A stretch of DNA of 64,000 nucleotides from Deltaproteobacteria bacterium (GCA_019309545.1 JAFDGA010000004.1:97025-161024); one strand, 5' to 3'; shown: positions 46,224 through 55,087, numbered from the stretch's first letter. Made by a program: numbers and translations. Notes: generated by a model not told the origin, from the sequence alone.

Positions 46224-46817
46224 TTAAAGGAAATTAACCGCTTCGGCGATGATCTGATACCCCTCCCGGATCTGGTCTGAGGCGACAAAGGTGCCGGTCA
46301 CCGTAATCTGACCTGGCCACCCCTGGGTAGTCAGGCGTTGCACGGTATCGGCATCGGTCAGGTTGCCAAAGAACACCAGGACCTGCTCCTGGGGGCCTTT
46401 GAGGAAAAAAGACTTGCGGTGAATCAGCACCAGACCGAGCTGGCCTTTGACCGTCACCTTGGTCTCCAGGTAGCGCTCTTTGGTTTGCACCAGCTGGGCG
46501 ACGGTTAACGCCGGGGTAGGGCTGACGGCCGGTTCGCCGGCTTTTGGGACAAGGGCCTCAGGCTCGTGTGGTGGCGGCTGTTTGGCCAACATAGAGAGCA
46601 TTTTTTGCTGATCGGCCTGAACCTGACCCAGTTTCTCCTCCAGTCTAACCACTTGGGCCTGGAGCTCCTTGACCTGCTCCTGAACCTGTTGCAACTCTGA
46701 GGCGGGCGCCCCGCAGGCCATCAGGGCCAGGCACCCGGCCAGGGCCAACCTCAGCCTCCAGCCCCAGCATCTGCCCAGGCTAGCGGATATAATATCCCGA
46801 CACCTTAAAGCTGCCAT
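46224..46817 (-). CDS. Coiled-coil lipoprotein with OB-fold-like C-terminus
   Basis: About 197 residues. The signal peptide ends in a lipobox-like LALMACGA near residue 33. A coiled coil follows (LQQVQEQVKELQAQVVRLEE, KLGQVQADQQKMLSMLA), then a Pro/Ala linker, then a globular part: YLETKVTVKGQLGLVLIHRK, VLVFFGNLTDAD, WPGQITVTGTFVASD. This resembles the tandem-strand OB fold of tRNA_anti/DUF4131-like periplasmic proteins, but no family is claimed. The ATG at 46817 has AAGGAG 4 nt upstream and lies within the 3' end of the preceding gene (38-nt overlap), so translation is probably coupled. Confidence 0.65.
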   Translation of the reverse strand: MAALRCRDIISASLGRCWGWRLRLALAGCLALMACGAPASELQQVQEQVKELQAQVVRLEEKLGQVQADQQKMLSMLAKQPPPHEPEALVPKAGEPAVSPTPALTVAQLVQTKERYLETKVTVKGQLGLVLIHRKSFFLKGPQEQVLVFFGNLTDADTVQRLTTQGWPGQITVTGTFVASDQIREGYQIIAEAVNFL

Positions 46818-47208
46818 CTTTCTCCTTCTCCAAAGTGACCGTTTCGGTCGCAGATTTCTTATCCTCAAATGAGGATTTCATTGTAAACACTTGATAGAGG
46901 CCGTCAGGAGCACCCGGCAGGGAGGTTTTGCTTTCAGATCTGATGAGGTGCCGGGAGATCAGCGGTCCCAATGGCCGTCTACCACCAGTGAGTAGCTCAA
47001 CCCACTTCTTTTGATTGACAATGCCCTGAAAATAGGCCGAAGTCAGCCCATAGCTGCCAGCATAGTCACCGCGATCAATCATCTCCAGAAAGTTAAAGAC
47101 CTCTTTCTTTTCCTGTGGATACTTACTTTTTCCTTGCCCCCAGGCCGATAGGCTCAAGGAAAGGACCAACAAAACCATCAGGCCTAAGTATTGATCCCGA
47201 TAATCCAC
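46780..47208 (-). CDS. DUF4019-like secreted protein
   Basis: A 142-residue exported protein. A hydrophobic signal (YLGLMVLLVLSLSLSAWGQG) precedes a domain whose residues WVELLTGGRRPLGPLISRHL, LPGAPDGLYQVFTMKSSFED, KKSATETVTLEKEKDG and SFKVSGYYIR match the DUF4019 pattern (W...RxPLG...LPGxPDGxY...ETV...VxGYYI). Function unknown; the fold is NTF2-like in known members. It overlaps the downstream lipoprotein gene, and both are probably one envelope operon. Confidence 0.75.
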   Translation of the reverse strand: MDYRDQYLGLMVLLVLSLSLSAWGQGKSKYPQEKKEVFNFLEMIDRGDYAGSYGLTSAYFQGIVNQKKWVELLTGGRRPLGPLISRHLIRSESKTSLPGAPDGLYQVFTMKSSFEDKKSATETVTLEKEKDGSFKVSGYYIR

Positions 47209-47355
47209 TTAGCCGCCTCCCCTCATATCAGGTGCCTGCGTTTATACATCATGATGCAAGTGAATATTGCTGTCAATGGCAAAATTGCTGGACTTTTGCA
47301 ATAGTTTGGGAAAAAATAGCTAGATTCAACAATGACTGCAAGGAGATCTAATTCC

Positions 47356-48231
47356 ATGGCGCGTATTTTAGTCACCGGCGGCGCCGGCTTCATCGGCTCA
47401 CATCTGGTGGAATACCTGCTGGGGCAGGGGCAGGAGGTTATTTCCCTGGACAATTATTTTACCGGCTCCAGGGACAACCTTTTGCACCTGCGGGATCATC
47501 CCCGCTTGGAAATTATCCGACATGATCTGGTGAACCCGATAATGCTGGAGGTCGATCAGATCTACAACCTGGCCTGTCCGGCCTCGCCGGTGCATTATCA
47601 ATATAACCCAGTCAAAACCATCAAGACCAATGTACTAGGCACCTTGCATATGCTAGGGCTGGCCAAACGGGTTAAGGCCCGCATCCTGCAAGCCTCCACC
47701 TCGGAAATCTATGGTGATCCGACGATGCACCCCCAGAAGGAGGATTATTGGGGGAATGTCAATTGCATCGGCGTGCGTAGTTGCTATGATGAGGGCAAGC
47801 GGGTGGCCGAAACCCTGATGATGGATTATTACCGGCAGAATCATGTAGATATTCGCATTGCCCGGATTTTCAACACCTATGGGCCCCGGATGGCGATCAA
47901 GGATGGCCGGGTGATCAGCAACTTTATTGTCCAGGCCGATCTGGTCGAGGGGCTGGTACGGCTGATGAATTACGAAGCTTTTGACGGACCGGTTAATCTG
48001 GGGAACCCGCAAGAGTTCACCATCCTGGAGTTGGCCCAAAAAGTCCTGGAGCTTACCCGCAGCCGCGCTCCTTTAATTTTTAAACCATTGCCCCCCGACG
48101 ACCCTAAGCAACGCTGTCCTGATATCAGCAAAGCTAAGGCCCAACTGGGGTGGACGCCGACCATTACTTTGACTGAAGGGCTAAATGCGACGATTCCCTA
48201 TTTTGAGGATAAACTCAAACCATTGGATTAA
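47356..48231 (+). CDS. NAD-dependent sugar epimerase/UDP-glucuronate decarboxylase-like
   Basis: About 291 residues, extended short-chain dehydrogenase. Rossmann motif [33 protein letters not shown]; the UXS-type [20 protein letters not shown]; catalytic Ser in [10 protein letters not shown]; and YxxxK in [36 protein letters not shown] is typical of UDP-xylose synthase. It would convert UDP-glucuronate to UDP-xylose for surface polysaccharide. The ATG at 47356 has AAGGAG 10 nt upstream. The nuclease gene overlaps its 3' end by 47 nt. Confidence 0.9.
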   Translation: MARILVTGGAGFIGSHLVEYLLGQGQEVISLDNYFTGSRDNLLHLRDHPRLEIIRHDLVNPIMLEVDQIYNLACPASPVHYQYNPVKTIKTNVLGTLHMLGLAKRVKARILQASTSEIYGDPTMHPQKEDYWGNVNCIGVRSCYDEGKRVAETLMMDYYRQNHVDIRIARIFNTYGPRMAIKDGRVISNFIVQADLVEGLVRLMNYEAFDGPVNLGNPQEFTILELAQKVLELTRSRAPLIFKPLPPDDPKQRCPDISKAKAQLGWTPTITLTEGLNATIPYFEDKLKPLD

Positions 48232-48877
48232 CCGGAAGTGGCCCTGGCTTCTTGGGGCGGTTTTTCTCTGCCTGTGGTTGGGGACTTGTGGCTGGGGTTG
48301 CGGCTGCCCGGAGGGACCGCCCCAATACGGAGTAGTCCAGGAAGTCGTCGACGGCGATACCATAATCCTGACCGATGGCCGCACCGTGCGCTATCTGGGC
48401 ATTGATACCCCAGAGATGGGCCAGAACCATCAACCCCCGGATTTCCTGGCCGAGGAGGCCAAAAAATTTAATGCCCAATTGGTGCAAAATCAAAGACTGC
48501 GCCTGGAGTATGATGTAGAGCGCTATGACCAATACGGCCGGTTGTTGGCCTATTTATTTCTGCCCGATAACCGGATGGTCAATGCTGAACTGATCCGCCA
48601 GGGCTTGGCCCAAGTCTATCTTATCCCGCCCAATCTTCGCTACCAGGATTTATTGGTGGCCTGTCAGCGTCAGGCCATGGAGGCGCGTAAGGGCATCTGG
48701 CAACGCCCGCTCAAGGCCGATGAACCTTATTATGTTGGCAACAGCCGCAGCTTTCGTTTTCATCGTCCCCACTGTCCGGCGGCCAAACGCATGTCGCGGC
48801 AAAACCGGATTATTTTTGCTCATCCCCAGGAAGCCTATTTTCAAGGTTACGGTCCCTGTAAGATGTGCCGCCCTTAA
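48185..48877 (+). CDS. Secreted SNase-type nuclease with C-terminal Ada-like zinc domain
   Basis: A 230-residue protein with an N-terminal membrane or signal segment (about 18-40, [18 protein letters not shown]). The thermonuclease domain shows [27 protein letters not shown], and [19 protein letters not shown], with the catalytic Arg/Glu/Arg. The C-terminal 48 residues ([20 protein letters not shown], then [10 protein letters not shown]) match the small metal-binding module related to Ada that follows SNase domains. It degrades DNA and RNA outside the cytoplasm. The ATG lies inside the upstream epimerase gene; no better start is seen. Confidence 0.88.
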   Translation: MRRFPILRINSNHWINRKWPWLLGAVFLCLWLGTCGWGCGCPEGPPQYGVVQEVVDGDTIILTDGRTVRYLGIDTPEMGQNHQPPDFLAEEAKKFNAQLVQNQRLRLEYDVERYDQYGRLLAYLFLPDNRMVNAELIRQGLAQVYLIPPNLRYQDLLVACQRQAMEARKGIWQRPLKADEPYYVGNSRSFRFHRPHCPAAKRMSRQNRIIFAHPQEAYFQGYGPCKMCRP

Positions 48878-48880
48878 GAG

Positions 48881-49810
48881 TCATGGAATTGTCTTACCTA
48901 CTAAAATAGGGTGGGCATCGGTACAGAGCTGTCCGGCTCGTTCAATATGTGCTTTAATATAAGGGGGCAGCCATGGCAGGGTGGCAGAAAATTCGGGCCC
49001 ATACCAACGGAGCGGCGGCAGGTGGCGGGTGGCCAGCCGCTGGGCCACGGTGGCTGGGGATGGCCACTGTAGGGTATCGCCGCCGGCCAGAATAAAGCCA
49101 TACAGGTCATCAAAACTGGCAATAAAGGCAGTATAGGGGAATACCTGCGGAAAAACTGAGCCGATGGTCCGGTAAAGATGAGGGATGAGACGCGGCGTCC
49201 GTTCCGCAGAACCGGATTGAATGCTAAACAGCCCTGGCTTGGTCAGTTTCACCTGAATCAATTCGAACATTTCCTTGGTAAATAAGAAGATTGCGGGACC
49301 ACCGGCCAGGGGATCGGTGATATCCATCAGGATAACGTCAAGGCTGTGGTCCGGCTGCCGGGCCAACCAGGCCCGGGCATCTTCATGGCGCAACTCCACC
49401 CGGTGGTCGTCGAAGGCCCCGGCATGAAAGGTTGGCAGCCATTGGCGGCAGAGGGCAACGATCTCGGCGTCCAGATCAACCATGACCACCCGGCTAACAC
49501 AATCATGCTTTAGCACTTCCCGGAGGGTTGCCCCTTCCCCCCCTCCCAGTATGGCTACTTGCCGGGGCTGGGGATGGGCGGTCAGCGCCGGATGGACCAG
49601 AGCCTCATGGTAAATAAATTCATCCCGCTCTGCTGACTGAATCACTCCATCCAGAACCAATACCCGCCCCAGAACGGGGTTTTCCCAGATTTCATACTCC
49701 TGAAATTCTGTCCGGCCTTGGGCCAGGCCCCGGGTCTTGCGGTAAGCCGAGAGGTCATGGGGGGTGTCATACGTCAGGTACCAGTCGCCGGCGGGCCAAT
49801 CTGTGGTCAT
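48881..49810 (-). CDS. speE: Spermidine synthase (aminopropyltransferase)
   Basis: A 309-residue enzyme transferring aminopropyl from decarboxylated SAM to putrescine. Visible: GRTEFQEYEIWENPVLGRVL, VLDGVIQSAERDEFIYHEAL, HPQPRQVAILGGGEGATLRE (SAM motif), RVVMVDLDAEIVALCRQWLP, VILMDITDPLAGGPAIFLF (catalytic D..D) and LTKPGLFSIQSGS. All are canonical. No speD is adjacent. The stop lies 3 nt from the convergent nuclease stop. Confidence 0.95.
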   Translation of the reverse strand: MTTDWPAGDWYLTYDTPHDLSAYRKTRGLAQGRTEFQEYEIWENPVLGRVLVLDGVIQSAERDEFIYHEALVHPALTAHPQPRQVAILGGGEGATLREVLKHDCVSRVVMVDLDAEIVALCRQWLPTFHAGAFDDHRVELRHEDARAWLARQPDHSLDVILMDITDPLAGGPAIFLFTKEMFELIQVKLTKPGLFSIQSGSAERTPRLIPHLYRTIGSVFPQVFPYTAFIASFDDLYGFILAGGDTLQWPSPATVAQRLATRHLPPLRWYGPEFSATLPWLPPYIKAHIERAGQLCTDAHPILVGKTIP

Positions 49811-49932
49811 CGTCAGTCCTCCTCATTTAATCAATTTATTTATTTTACTGCTAAAACCGGTAAAGGTGCAATCGCTTTCTCCTGACCGGGAGGGATTGCT
49901 TTGTCAGGTAGATAAAGGAGATTGGCCGTCGG

Positions 49933-50856
49933 GTGCGGGCTACCCTAACCTGCCTGGGCCTCAATAACCTGTCAGATCGGGACCCGGCCAGCCTTTCGGG
50001 GGGCCAGAAGCAACTGCTGGCCCTGGCCTCGGTGCTGGCCTTACAGCCCCAACTGCTGGTGTTGGATGAACCGACCAATGATTTGGATCCCTGGTGGGTG
50101 GATAATTTGCTGCAAATATTGCAAGGACTGCGCCGGGAACAGCATCTGAGCCTGCTGCTTCTGGGTCAGGACTTGCGGTTGACCGAGCATTGTGACCGCA
50201 TTGTCTTCTTGGAGCAGGGCAGCATTACCGCCGCCGGACCACCTGCGGAGATCCTGCCCCAGGTCAAAATTTTCCGCCGTCTGAGGCTGAGTCCGCACCC
50301 GCTGGCCGCGCTGTTTCATGACCTGGGACAGCTGCTTTGGCCCCTGACCTTAAACAAAGCCGAGTCGGTCGCCCGGCAACTGGGTCTGGGAGAGAGGGAG
50401 GTTCGGGAGCGGGTGGAAGCTGCCCTCAAGCAGGTTCGTCTTGTGGAGCTGGCCGACGAAGATCCCTTCAGTCTCACCAACGGTCAGCGGCAACGGCTGG
50501 CGGTGGCCGCAGTCCTGGCTTTGGCCCCCACCGTGATTATCCTGGACGAGCCTACTACTGGTCTGGATCACACTGAGCAATTGGGGATGATGACCCTGAT
50601 CCGTGATCTCAACCGCCAGGGCCATACTATCATAATAGTTACCCATTCTATGTGGGCAGCGGCGGAATATGCTAATCGCCTGATTATTCTTCGCGATGGC
50701 CGCCTGGTGTTGGACGGCCCCACCCGCCAGGTGTTGGCCCAGGAAGAGGTGCTGGCGGCTTGCCACCTATACCCGCCGCTGGTAGTACGTTTGGCCCACC
50801 GGTTGGGCTTTTCCGCCCTCAATGCCGATGAATTCCGTGCCCGAGTCGCCTCCTGA
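49933..50856 (+). CDS. Dual ABC ATPase lacking both Walker A halves (ECF/CbiO-like, degenerate)
   Basis: A 307-residue frame starting GTG, with AAAGGAG 12 nt upstream. Domain 1 begins just before the signature: SDRDPASLSGGQKQLLALAS, Walker B LLVLDEPTNDLD. A CbiO-type interdomain helix follows (LSPHPLAALFHDLGQLLWPL, TLNKAESVARQL). Domain 2 starts REVRERVEAALKQVRLVELA, then PFSLTNGQRQRLAVAAVLAL, Walker B VIILDEPTTGLD, and switch VTHSMWAAAEYANR. In the usual two-domain energy-coupling ATPase each domain has about 100 residues with Walker A and Q loop before these points; both are missing at the same structural position. A TAG at 49909 closes the frame upstream. No ECF membrane subunits are adjacent. 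It is either a decayed gene or an unusual half-domain protein. Confidence 0.7.
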   Translation: MRATLTCLGLNNLSDRDPASLSGGQKQLLALASVLALQPQLLVLDEPTNDLDPWWVDNLLQILQGLRREQHLSLLLLGQDLRLTEHCDRIVFLEQGSITAAGPPAEILPQVKIFRRLRLSPHPLAALFHDLGQLLWPLTLNKAESVARQLGLGEREVRERVEAALKQVRLVELADEDPFSLTNGQRQRLAVAAVLALAPTVIILDEPTTGLDHTEQLGMMTLIRDLNRQGHTIIIVTHSMWAAAEYANRLIILRDGRLVLDGPTRQVLAQEEVLAACHLYPPLVVRLAHRLGFSALNADEFRARVAS

Positions 50857-51058
50857 TGTTTGGTTGAAGTGGGGTTAACTACTTATGGGATAATGTCATA
50901 TTAACTAGCTGAAACCTATTACAAGGAAATGCTGGACCGCAGCGGGACGGGCCCGCCGGCTGACGGAGCTGCAGGCCCGCGGGGAGGTATAAGGGCAAAC
51001 GGCGGATTTCCTCATGGGCAAACGGGTTGGCTTTACTCAAGTCATTGCGCCCAGCTTC

Positions 51059-52159
51059 TTATACTCGGTTTAACTCCTGACCCCGCAAACTAAGGCGCAG
51101 CTTGCCTACCCGGCAAACCCGTATCTGCTCTTGGCGCTCGGCCGGAAGCGGCGTCCAGATAGCCACTTCCGACCTTTCCCAGGGAGAGGGTAGGATCAGT
51201 CCCAGCGCTTGGACCGTCAGATTCTGATCTAACAACCCTACCAGCCGCATGTTTAGGTGGGACGCGGCCAGCCAGCAGAAATTTGGTACTGCTAACCGTT
51301 GGGCCAGAGCGGACCTGTCAAATTCCTCTGGAAAGTCTGAGAGAATCAGAACCGCACCCGAAGGGCTGGTTTCCCCGTAGAGCACCGGCGACTCCAGGTA
51401 ATCACTTAAATTTAGTCGTTCCTCCATAATCATGGGCTTGCCCCGGCCCAGAGGCAATCCCAGCCAGGCCAAGCGGTTCACCGAAAAGACCAGCCGCCCA
51501 GCCCCGCGAAAATAGCGGCGAAATCTTTCTTCCCGGTACTGCCGCCGATACTCAAAAGATTTGGCCTCCGCCCGGTGCGAAAGCGGCAGGCGCAAAACTG
51601 GGGCCTGCCGCCGGGCCAGGGGAATCAGGATAGGCTCCAGCTCCTGAGACTTGGTGAGAGCCAAAATCAGCTTCGGGCCTAGCAGCTCTATCTGGGCCCA
51701 TTTCAGCCGCTGGGCCGCCGGCCCCTGGATGTAACCACTGGTATTAACAACTAGGTGGCTTACCTTTTGATCCCGGGCCTGATCGGCCAGCCACCGGGTG
51801 CCGACCACCACCTCCAGCACCTGACCCGCAGGTGAGGTCTGCCCGATAAAATAGATGGCCTCGGGAAATAGGCCATCACCGCCGGGATGACGGGGAGGAT
51901 AAAGCCCCAAGCCCAGAGTCGCCGGGGGACCCAGAAGGGATTGGCCCAGATCACAATCAATCAGGGCTACCCGCCGCCCGGCCACGTAGGCCCGATAGAC
52001 CAGATAGCGGCACAGGGTGCTTTTGCCGCTGTCGGTCCCGCCCAGCACCAGGGTCAGACCCGCGGTGGCCAAAAACTGTTGAGCCGCCTGCTCCCAGGCC
52101 GAAGGCAGATCCAGGTCACACAGCTGCGGAAAAATCTCGGGGCTGCAATCACAGCTCAT
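51059..52159 (-). CDS. Clp1/Grc3/Nol9-like polynucleotide 5'-hydroxyl kinase
   Basis: A 366-residue P-loop protein. Walker A is GGTDSGKSTLCRYLVYRAY near residues 41-48, closely matching the GxTDxGKST of Clp1-type kinases. Next come VALIDCDLGQSLLGPPATLG, AIYFIGQTSPAGQ, HLVVNTSGYIQGPAAQRLKW and ELLGPKLILALTKSQELEPI, the order found in the CLP1_P domain. Eukaryotic and archaeal members phosphorylate 5'-OH ends of RNA or DNA. A role in RNA repair or end healing is inferred. The C-terminal 120 residues form a beta-rich extension. It lies upstream of nothing obviously related; the nitroreductase gene precedes it by 28 nt. Confidence 0.8.
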   Translation of the reverse strand: MSCDCSPEIFPQLCDLDLPSAWEQAAQQFLATAGLTLVLGGTDSGKSTLCRYLVYRAYVAGRRVALIDCDLGQSLLGPPATLGLGLYPPRHPGGDGLFPEAIYFIGQTSPAGQVLEVVVGTRWLADQARDQKVSHLVVNTSGYIQGPAAQRLKWAQIELLGPKLILALTKSQELEPILIPLARRQAPVLRLPLSHRAEAKSFEYRRQYREERFRRYFRGAGRLVFSVNRLAWLGLPLGRGKPMIMEERLNLSDYLESPVLYGETSPSGAVLILSDFPEEFDRSALAQRLAVPNFCWLAASHLNMRLVGLLDQNLTVQALGLILPSPWERSEVAIWTPLPAERQEQIRVCRVGKLRLSLRGQELNRV

Positions 52160-52187
52160 AAATTAATAGTAAAAACCGCAACTTGGA

Positions 52188-52829
52188 TTAATTTTCTATC
52201 CAAGTCATAAACTCTGCCAGGTCCTCGCGGGAGGATTTAAATTCATTGATCGCCAAAGCCGGGTCCGGGACCCCGACGGCAATGGTCAAAACAATGTTCA
52301 CACTTTCCGGTAGGCGCAATTCTTCCCGGATCACCCCTTCATATCTCAAGACCATCCCGATGGGACAGGTACCCAGCCCCAGGGCATGGGCTTTTAACAC
52401 CATGTTCTGGGCTGCCATGCCCAGATCCAAAAGACGGGCACTTGGCAGCTGCTGGTCCATAGTGAGCAAGATTGCGGCTGGTGCCCCATGAAAATTAAAG
52501 CTGCTGGTCACCAGGTCAAATCCATGGGTCTGTTGGGCGAAGGTGGCTAATTCTTGACCAAAACGCTGGCTGCGCGCCTGAAACGGCGCAGGGAGTTCCG
52601 GCCAGCCTAAAGTGCCCGTTTGCTCCTCCTGGTAACGGGATACCAGTTTCTGGGCCAGCCGCTCCAGAGCGGGATTGGTTACCACGATAAACTGCCAGGG
52701 TTGTATGTTTCGGGCTGAAGGTGCCTGGTGGGCGGCTCCCAGCAAACGCATTAGAGTCTTTTTGGGAACCGGCTCCGATTTAAAACCCCGGGTGCACTTC
52801 CGGCTATAGATCGCTTCCGCCAAATCCAT
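52188..52829 (-). CDS. Nitroreductase-family FMN flavoprotein
   Basis: A 213-residue enzyme. Visible: IYSRKCTRGFKSEPVPKKTL (FMN-binding RxSxRxF position), APSARNIQPWQFIVVTNP, NFHGAPAAILLTMDQQ, and DLGMAAQNMVLKAHALGLGT with CPIGMV. All match the nitroreductase fold, which reduces nitroaromatics, quinones or other acceptors with NAD(P)H. The physiological substrate is unknown. AGGAGG lies before ATG. It is upstream of the Clp1-like gene on the same strand. Confidence 0.9.
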   Translation of the reverse strand: MDLAEAIYSRKCTRGFKSEPVPKKTLMRLLGAAHQAPSARNIQPWQFIVVTNPALERLAQKLVSRYQEEQTGTLGWPELPAPFQARSQRFGQELATFAQQTHGFDLVTSSFNFHGAPAAILLTMDQQLPSARLLDLGMAAQNMVLKAHALGLGTCPIGMVLRYEGVIREELRLPESVNIVLTIAVGVPDPALAINEFKSSREDLAEFMTWIEN

Positions 52830-52889
52830 AAAGTCCTCCTGTTGATGCGATGTCTAAGCCATGCTGGTGTTAATCACCCATTTCAGACC

Positions 52890-53033
52890 GCTCTGGGGAG
52901 AGGGGGTAGGGGTCACAGACCCATCACCCCCTCCCAAACCCATCCCCCAACCCCTTAAGGGGGGTTGGGAGGGGATGGCGGGGTGCCTGTTGGTCCCCCG
53001 GCCCCCCTCAAATTAACCTTGTAATCGGTCAGA
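52890..53033 (-). repeat. Dispersed intergenic repeat, copy 4 (inverted)
   Basis: Read on the minus strand it begins GATTACAAGGTTAATTTGAG then GGGGGCCGGGGGACC, and contains CCCCTCCCAACCCCCC-TTAAG-GGGTTGGGG, the same C-run/TTAA/G-run hairpin found in copy 3. The AAGGTTAATTTGAGGGG block is identical to copy 3 over 16-17 bases. Two further G-rich stretches extend it. It lies upstream of the nitroreductase gene, in the gap that ends the YkgJ gene. Confidence 0.8.
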
Positions 53034-53262
53034 GTAATAACCCTATCCGCTAGCTTAATTAAAATAGCATGTTATTGAGTTTATGGGTAGGGGTCGAGGT
53101 GGCAAATATTTTTTTAATTTTTCCTATTTCTCTCCACCCGGTCCAGATTAGTGGAAGGTTTTGAGCCAGAGTCGTCAAGGGCGGGAAACAGCAAAAACCA
53201 ACGATGGCCGGTCCTTAGGCCCGGGCATCGAGTCGGGGTTATGATGAAGTTGAGATTTTGGG

Positions 53263-53294
53263 CCGCTCCCCCGGATAGTGTTTTGAGGGAGCGG
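53263..53294. repeat. Stem-loop at the 3' end of the YkgJ-like gene
   Basis: Perfect 8-bp inverted repeat CCGCTCCC/GGGAGCGG (53263-53270 with 53287-53294), 8 nt beyond the stop of the YkgJ-like gene. On the plus strand TTTTAA follows; on the minus strand only CCCAAAATC follows, so termination for the leftward gene is uncertain. Confidence 0.6.
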
Positions 53295-53301
53295 TTTTAA
53301 T

Positions 53302-54111
53302 CTAAAATTCAATGTCTAATCGGGTTATGGACGGATTTACCAGTTGGCTGGCCTCGTCGCTCATCTTCAGGGTCGGCGTAATCATCAACATATGTTTGAG
53401 GTACTGGTAGCCGAAGCGGAGCAGTTCCTCATCGTCAGTCTTGATGCGCGCCAGCAGGTCCGGACCGATCTCGAACACATTCAAAAAGGGGCTTTCGAAG
53501 ACGAATTTACGGAACTGATCCAGGTCATAGGCGACCATATAAAAAAGCCGGCGGATGCGGTCATTAATGACGATCCGATCTTGCGGATAATCAAGGAGCA
53601 TCATGATCTTCCACTCCCGGTTCATCTCATCATATTTCTCCGCTCCCTGCTCCCGTCGCCAGGCTTCCACGGTTGTTTCGCTCTCCCCTCCAAAGCCCTG
53701 ACAATGCTCCTCCTGAATATAGACATAGAACTCTTCCAGGCCGGCATCAGTCAGCACGCTCCCTTGACCCAAAGGGTAGTAGCGGCAGGTAACCGGGCGG
53801 TCTTCATAGACAGAGCACCCCTCCGGACTGACAAAAGGACAACGCCCCTCCGGGTCCTGGCTCATATCCAGGATGACCACTGGCAGGCCAGTTTTTTCAT
53901 GATGATCCTGACGGGTATAGCGTTTTAAAAACTCCCCCGAACTAATTCCCAGGCGGTGGCGCAGGCGCAGAATATCATAAGGGGTTAATCTGATCGTGGT
54001 CCGGGCACAACAGTGGGTAAAACAATCTAAGCCCTTATGACAGCGAAACTTAAAGGTACTATCCAACGACAGTCGGACAGGCTCGATTTCGGTTTGCTTT
54101 GATACATTCAT
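53302..54111 (-). CDS. YkgJ-family cysteine-cluster protein
   Basis: A 269-residue protein with the CxxxCxxCC pattern of the YkgJ/UPF0153 family: FRCHKGLDCFTHCCARTTIR near residues 22-42, then CPFVSPEGCSVYEDRPVTCR near 90-110. The Cys set probably binds zinc or an Fe-S cluster. The C-terminal 130 residues are alpha-helical and acidic (EKYDEMNREWKIMMLLDYPQ), specific to a deltaproteobacterial subgroup as far as I can tell. Function unknown. AAGGAG lies before ATG at 54111. Confidence 0.85.
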   Translation of the reverse strand: MNVSKQTEIEPVRLSLDSTFKFRCHKGLDCFTHCCARTTIRLTPYDILRLRHRLGISSGEFLKRYTRQDHHEKTGLPVVILDMSQDPEGRCPFVSPEGCSVYEDRPVTCRYYPLGQGSVLTDAGLEEFYVYIQEEHCQGFGGESETTVEAWRREQGAEKYDEMNREWKIMMLLDYPQDRIVINDRIRRLFYMVAYDLDQFRKFVFESPFLNVFEIGPDLLARIKTDDEELLRFGYQYLKHMLMITPTLKMSDEASQLVNPSITRLDIEF

Positions 54112-54289
54112 TTAGTTCTCCTTGAAATGACTAAGGGTCGAGGGTTACCTTAATATTTTATCTCTAACCGTTGCTTATCCATAGATAATCTAAGTATGAA
54201 GTGGCATTATGTCAAAGTTAAATTTTGAACTGATTCGCAATTATCAGCCGGAGCCGACAAATTTGATTTACAAAAAATTCCGATCGGCG

Positions 54290-54323
54290 GCCAAATAAAA
54301 ATGCCAGCCGGCAAAGGGCTGGC
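54290..54323 (-). terminator. Rho-independent terminator of the pst-phoU operon
   Basis: Read on the minus strand: GCCAGCC-CTTTGCC-GGCTGGC, a 7-bp perfect stem, then ATTTTTATTT. It lies 25 nt after the phoU stop and closes the phosphate-uptake operon. Confidence 0.9.
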
Positions 54324-54347
54324 GGTTATCACGGTTGAGTTAAAAAT

Positions 54348-55064
54348 TTATTTTAATAACTTGGTCATATCCGTGACTTTAGTGCGCTTGGGGGTTGAGT
54401 CGGAGGGCTCCACCGTCTGGTGGCGGACAATCTTGCCTTCGGTTAGATAGATTACTTCCTCGGCAATATTGGTGGCGTGGTCAGCAATCCGCTCCAATTC
54501 AGCCGATATGGTTGGAAACTGGATCAGACAGTCCAGCCGCTCAGGGTTTTGGCGGATGCTTTCTTCCACCTGGCCATAGATCTCCTGATTAATGTTGTCA
54601 ACCTCTTCATCGGCCAGACACACCTGGCGGGCCAGTCCAGAGTCTAAATTTACCAAGGCGTCGAGACTATTTTTGAGCATGGCCAGGGCCTTTTCGGCCA
54701 TCCCGGAAAAATCAAAAGGAATTTCTATTTCCGGACAGGAGGCCAGGGCAAAGGCTCGTTCGGCAATATTGACCGCCAGATCGCCGATGCGTTCCAGATC
54801 ATTATTAATATTGAACACCGCGATAATGAAGCGCAGGTCGGTGGCTACCGGTTGGTGCAGGGCAATGATCTTCAAACATTGCTCCTCAACCTCAACCTCC
54901 ATCTGATCGATATCCGCGTCAGTGTCGATGACCTTGCTGGCCAGTTTAGTATCGTGTTTGACTAAGGCGCGGATGGCGTTTCTGACGTTTTCCTCCACCA
55001 AGGCGCTAAAATACAGGATCCTGCTTTTTAATTTATCAATTTCTTGCTGGAGCGGCCGGACCAT
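54348..55064 (-). CDS. phoU: Phosphate transport regulator PhoU
   Basis: A 238-residue helical protein that links the Pst transporter to PhoR and silences the Pho regulon when phosphate is ample. It has two three-helix PhoU repeats: VDTDADIDQMEVEVEEQCLK and IIALHQPVATDLRFIIAVFN, NINNDLERIGDLAVNIAERA, then CLADEEVDNINQEIYGQ and TISAELERIADHATNIAEEV. The E/DxxRxxD metal-binding motifs are seen in both halves. It is the last gene of pstS-pstC-pstA-pstB-phoU, 23 nt after pstB. Confidence 0.96.
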   Translation of the reverse strand: MVRPLQQEIDKLKSRILYFSALVEENVRNAIRALVKHDTKLASKVIDTDADIDQMEVEVEEQCLKIIALHQPVATDLRFIIAVFNINNDLERIGDLAVNIAERAFALASCPEIEIPFDFSGMAEKALAMLKNSLDALVNLDSGLARQVCLADEEVDNINQEIYGQVEESIRQNPERLDCLIQFPTISAELERIADHATNIAEEVIYLTEGKIVRHQTVEPSDSTPKRTKVTDMTKLLK

Positions 55065-55087
55065 TAATGCCTGTCCTTTCTAATTGC

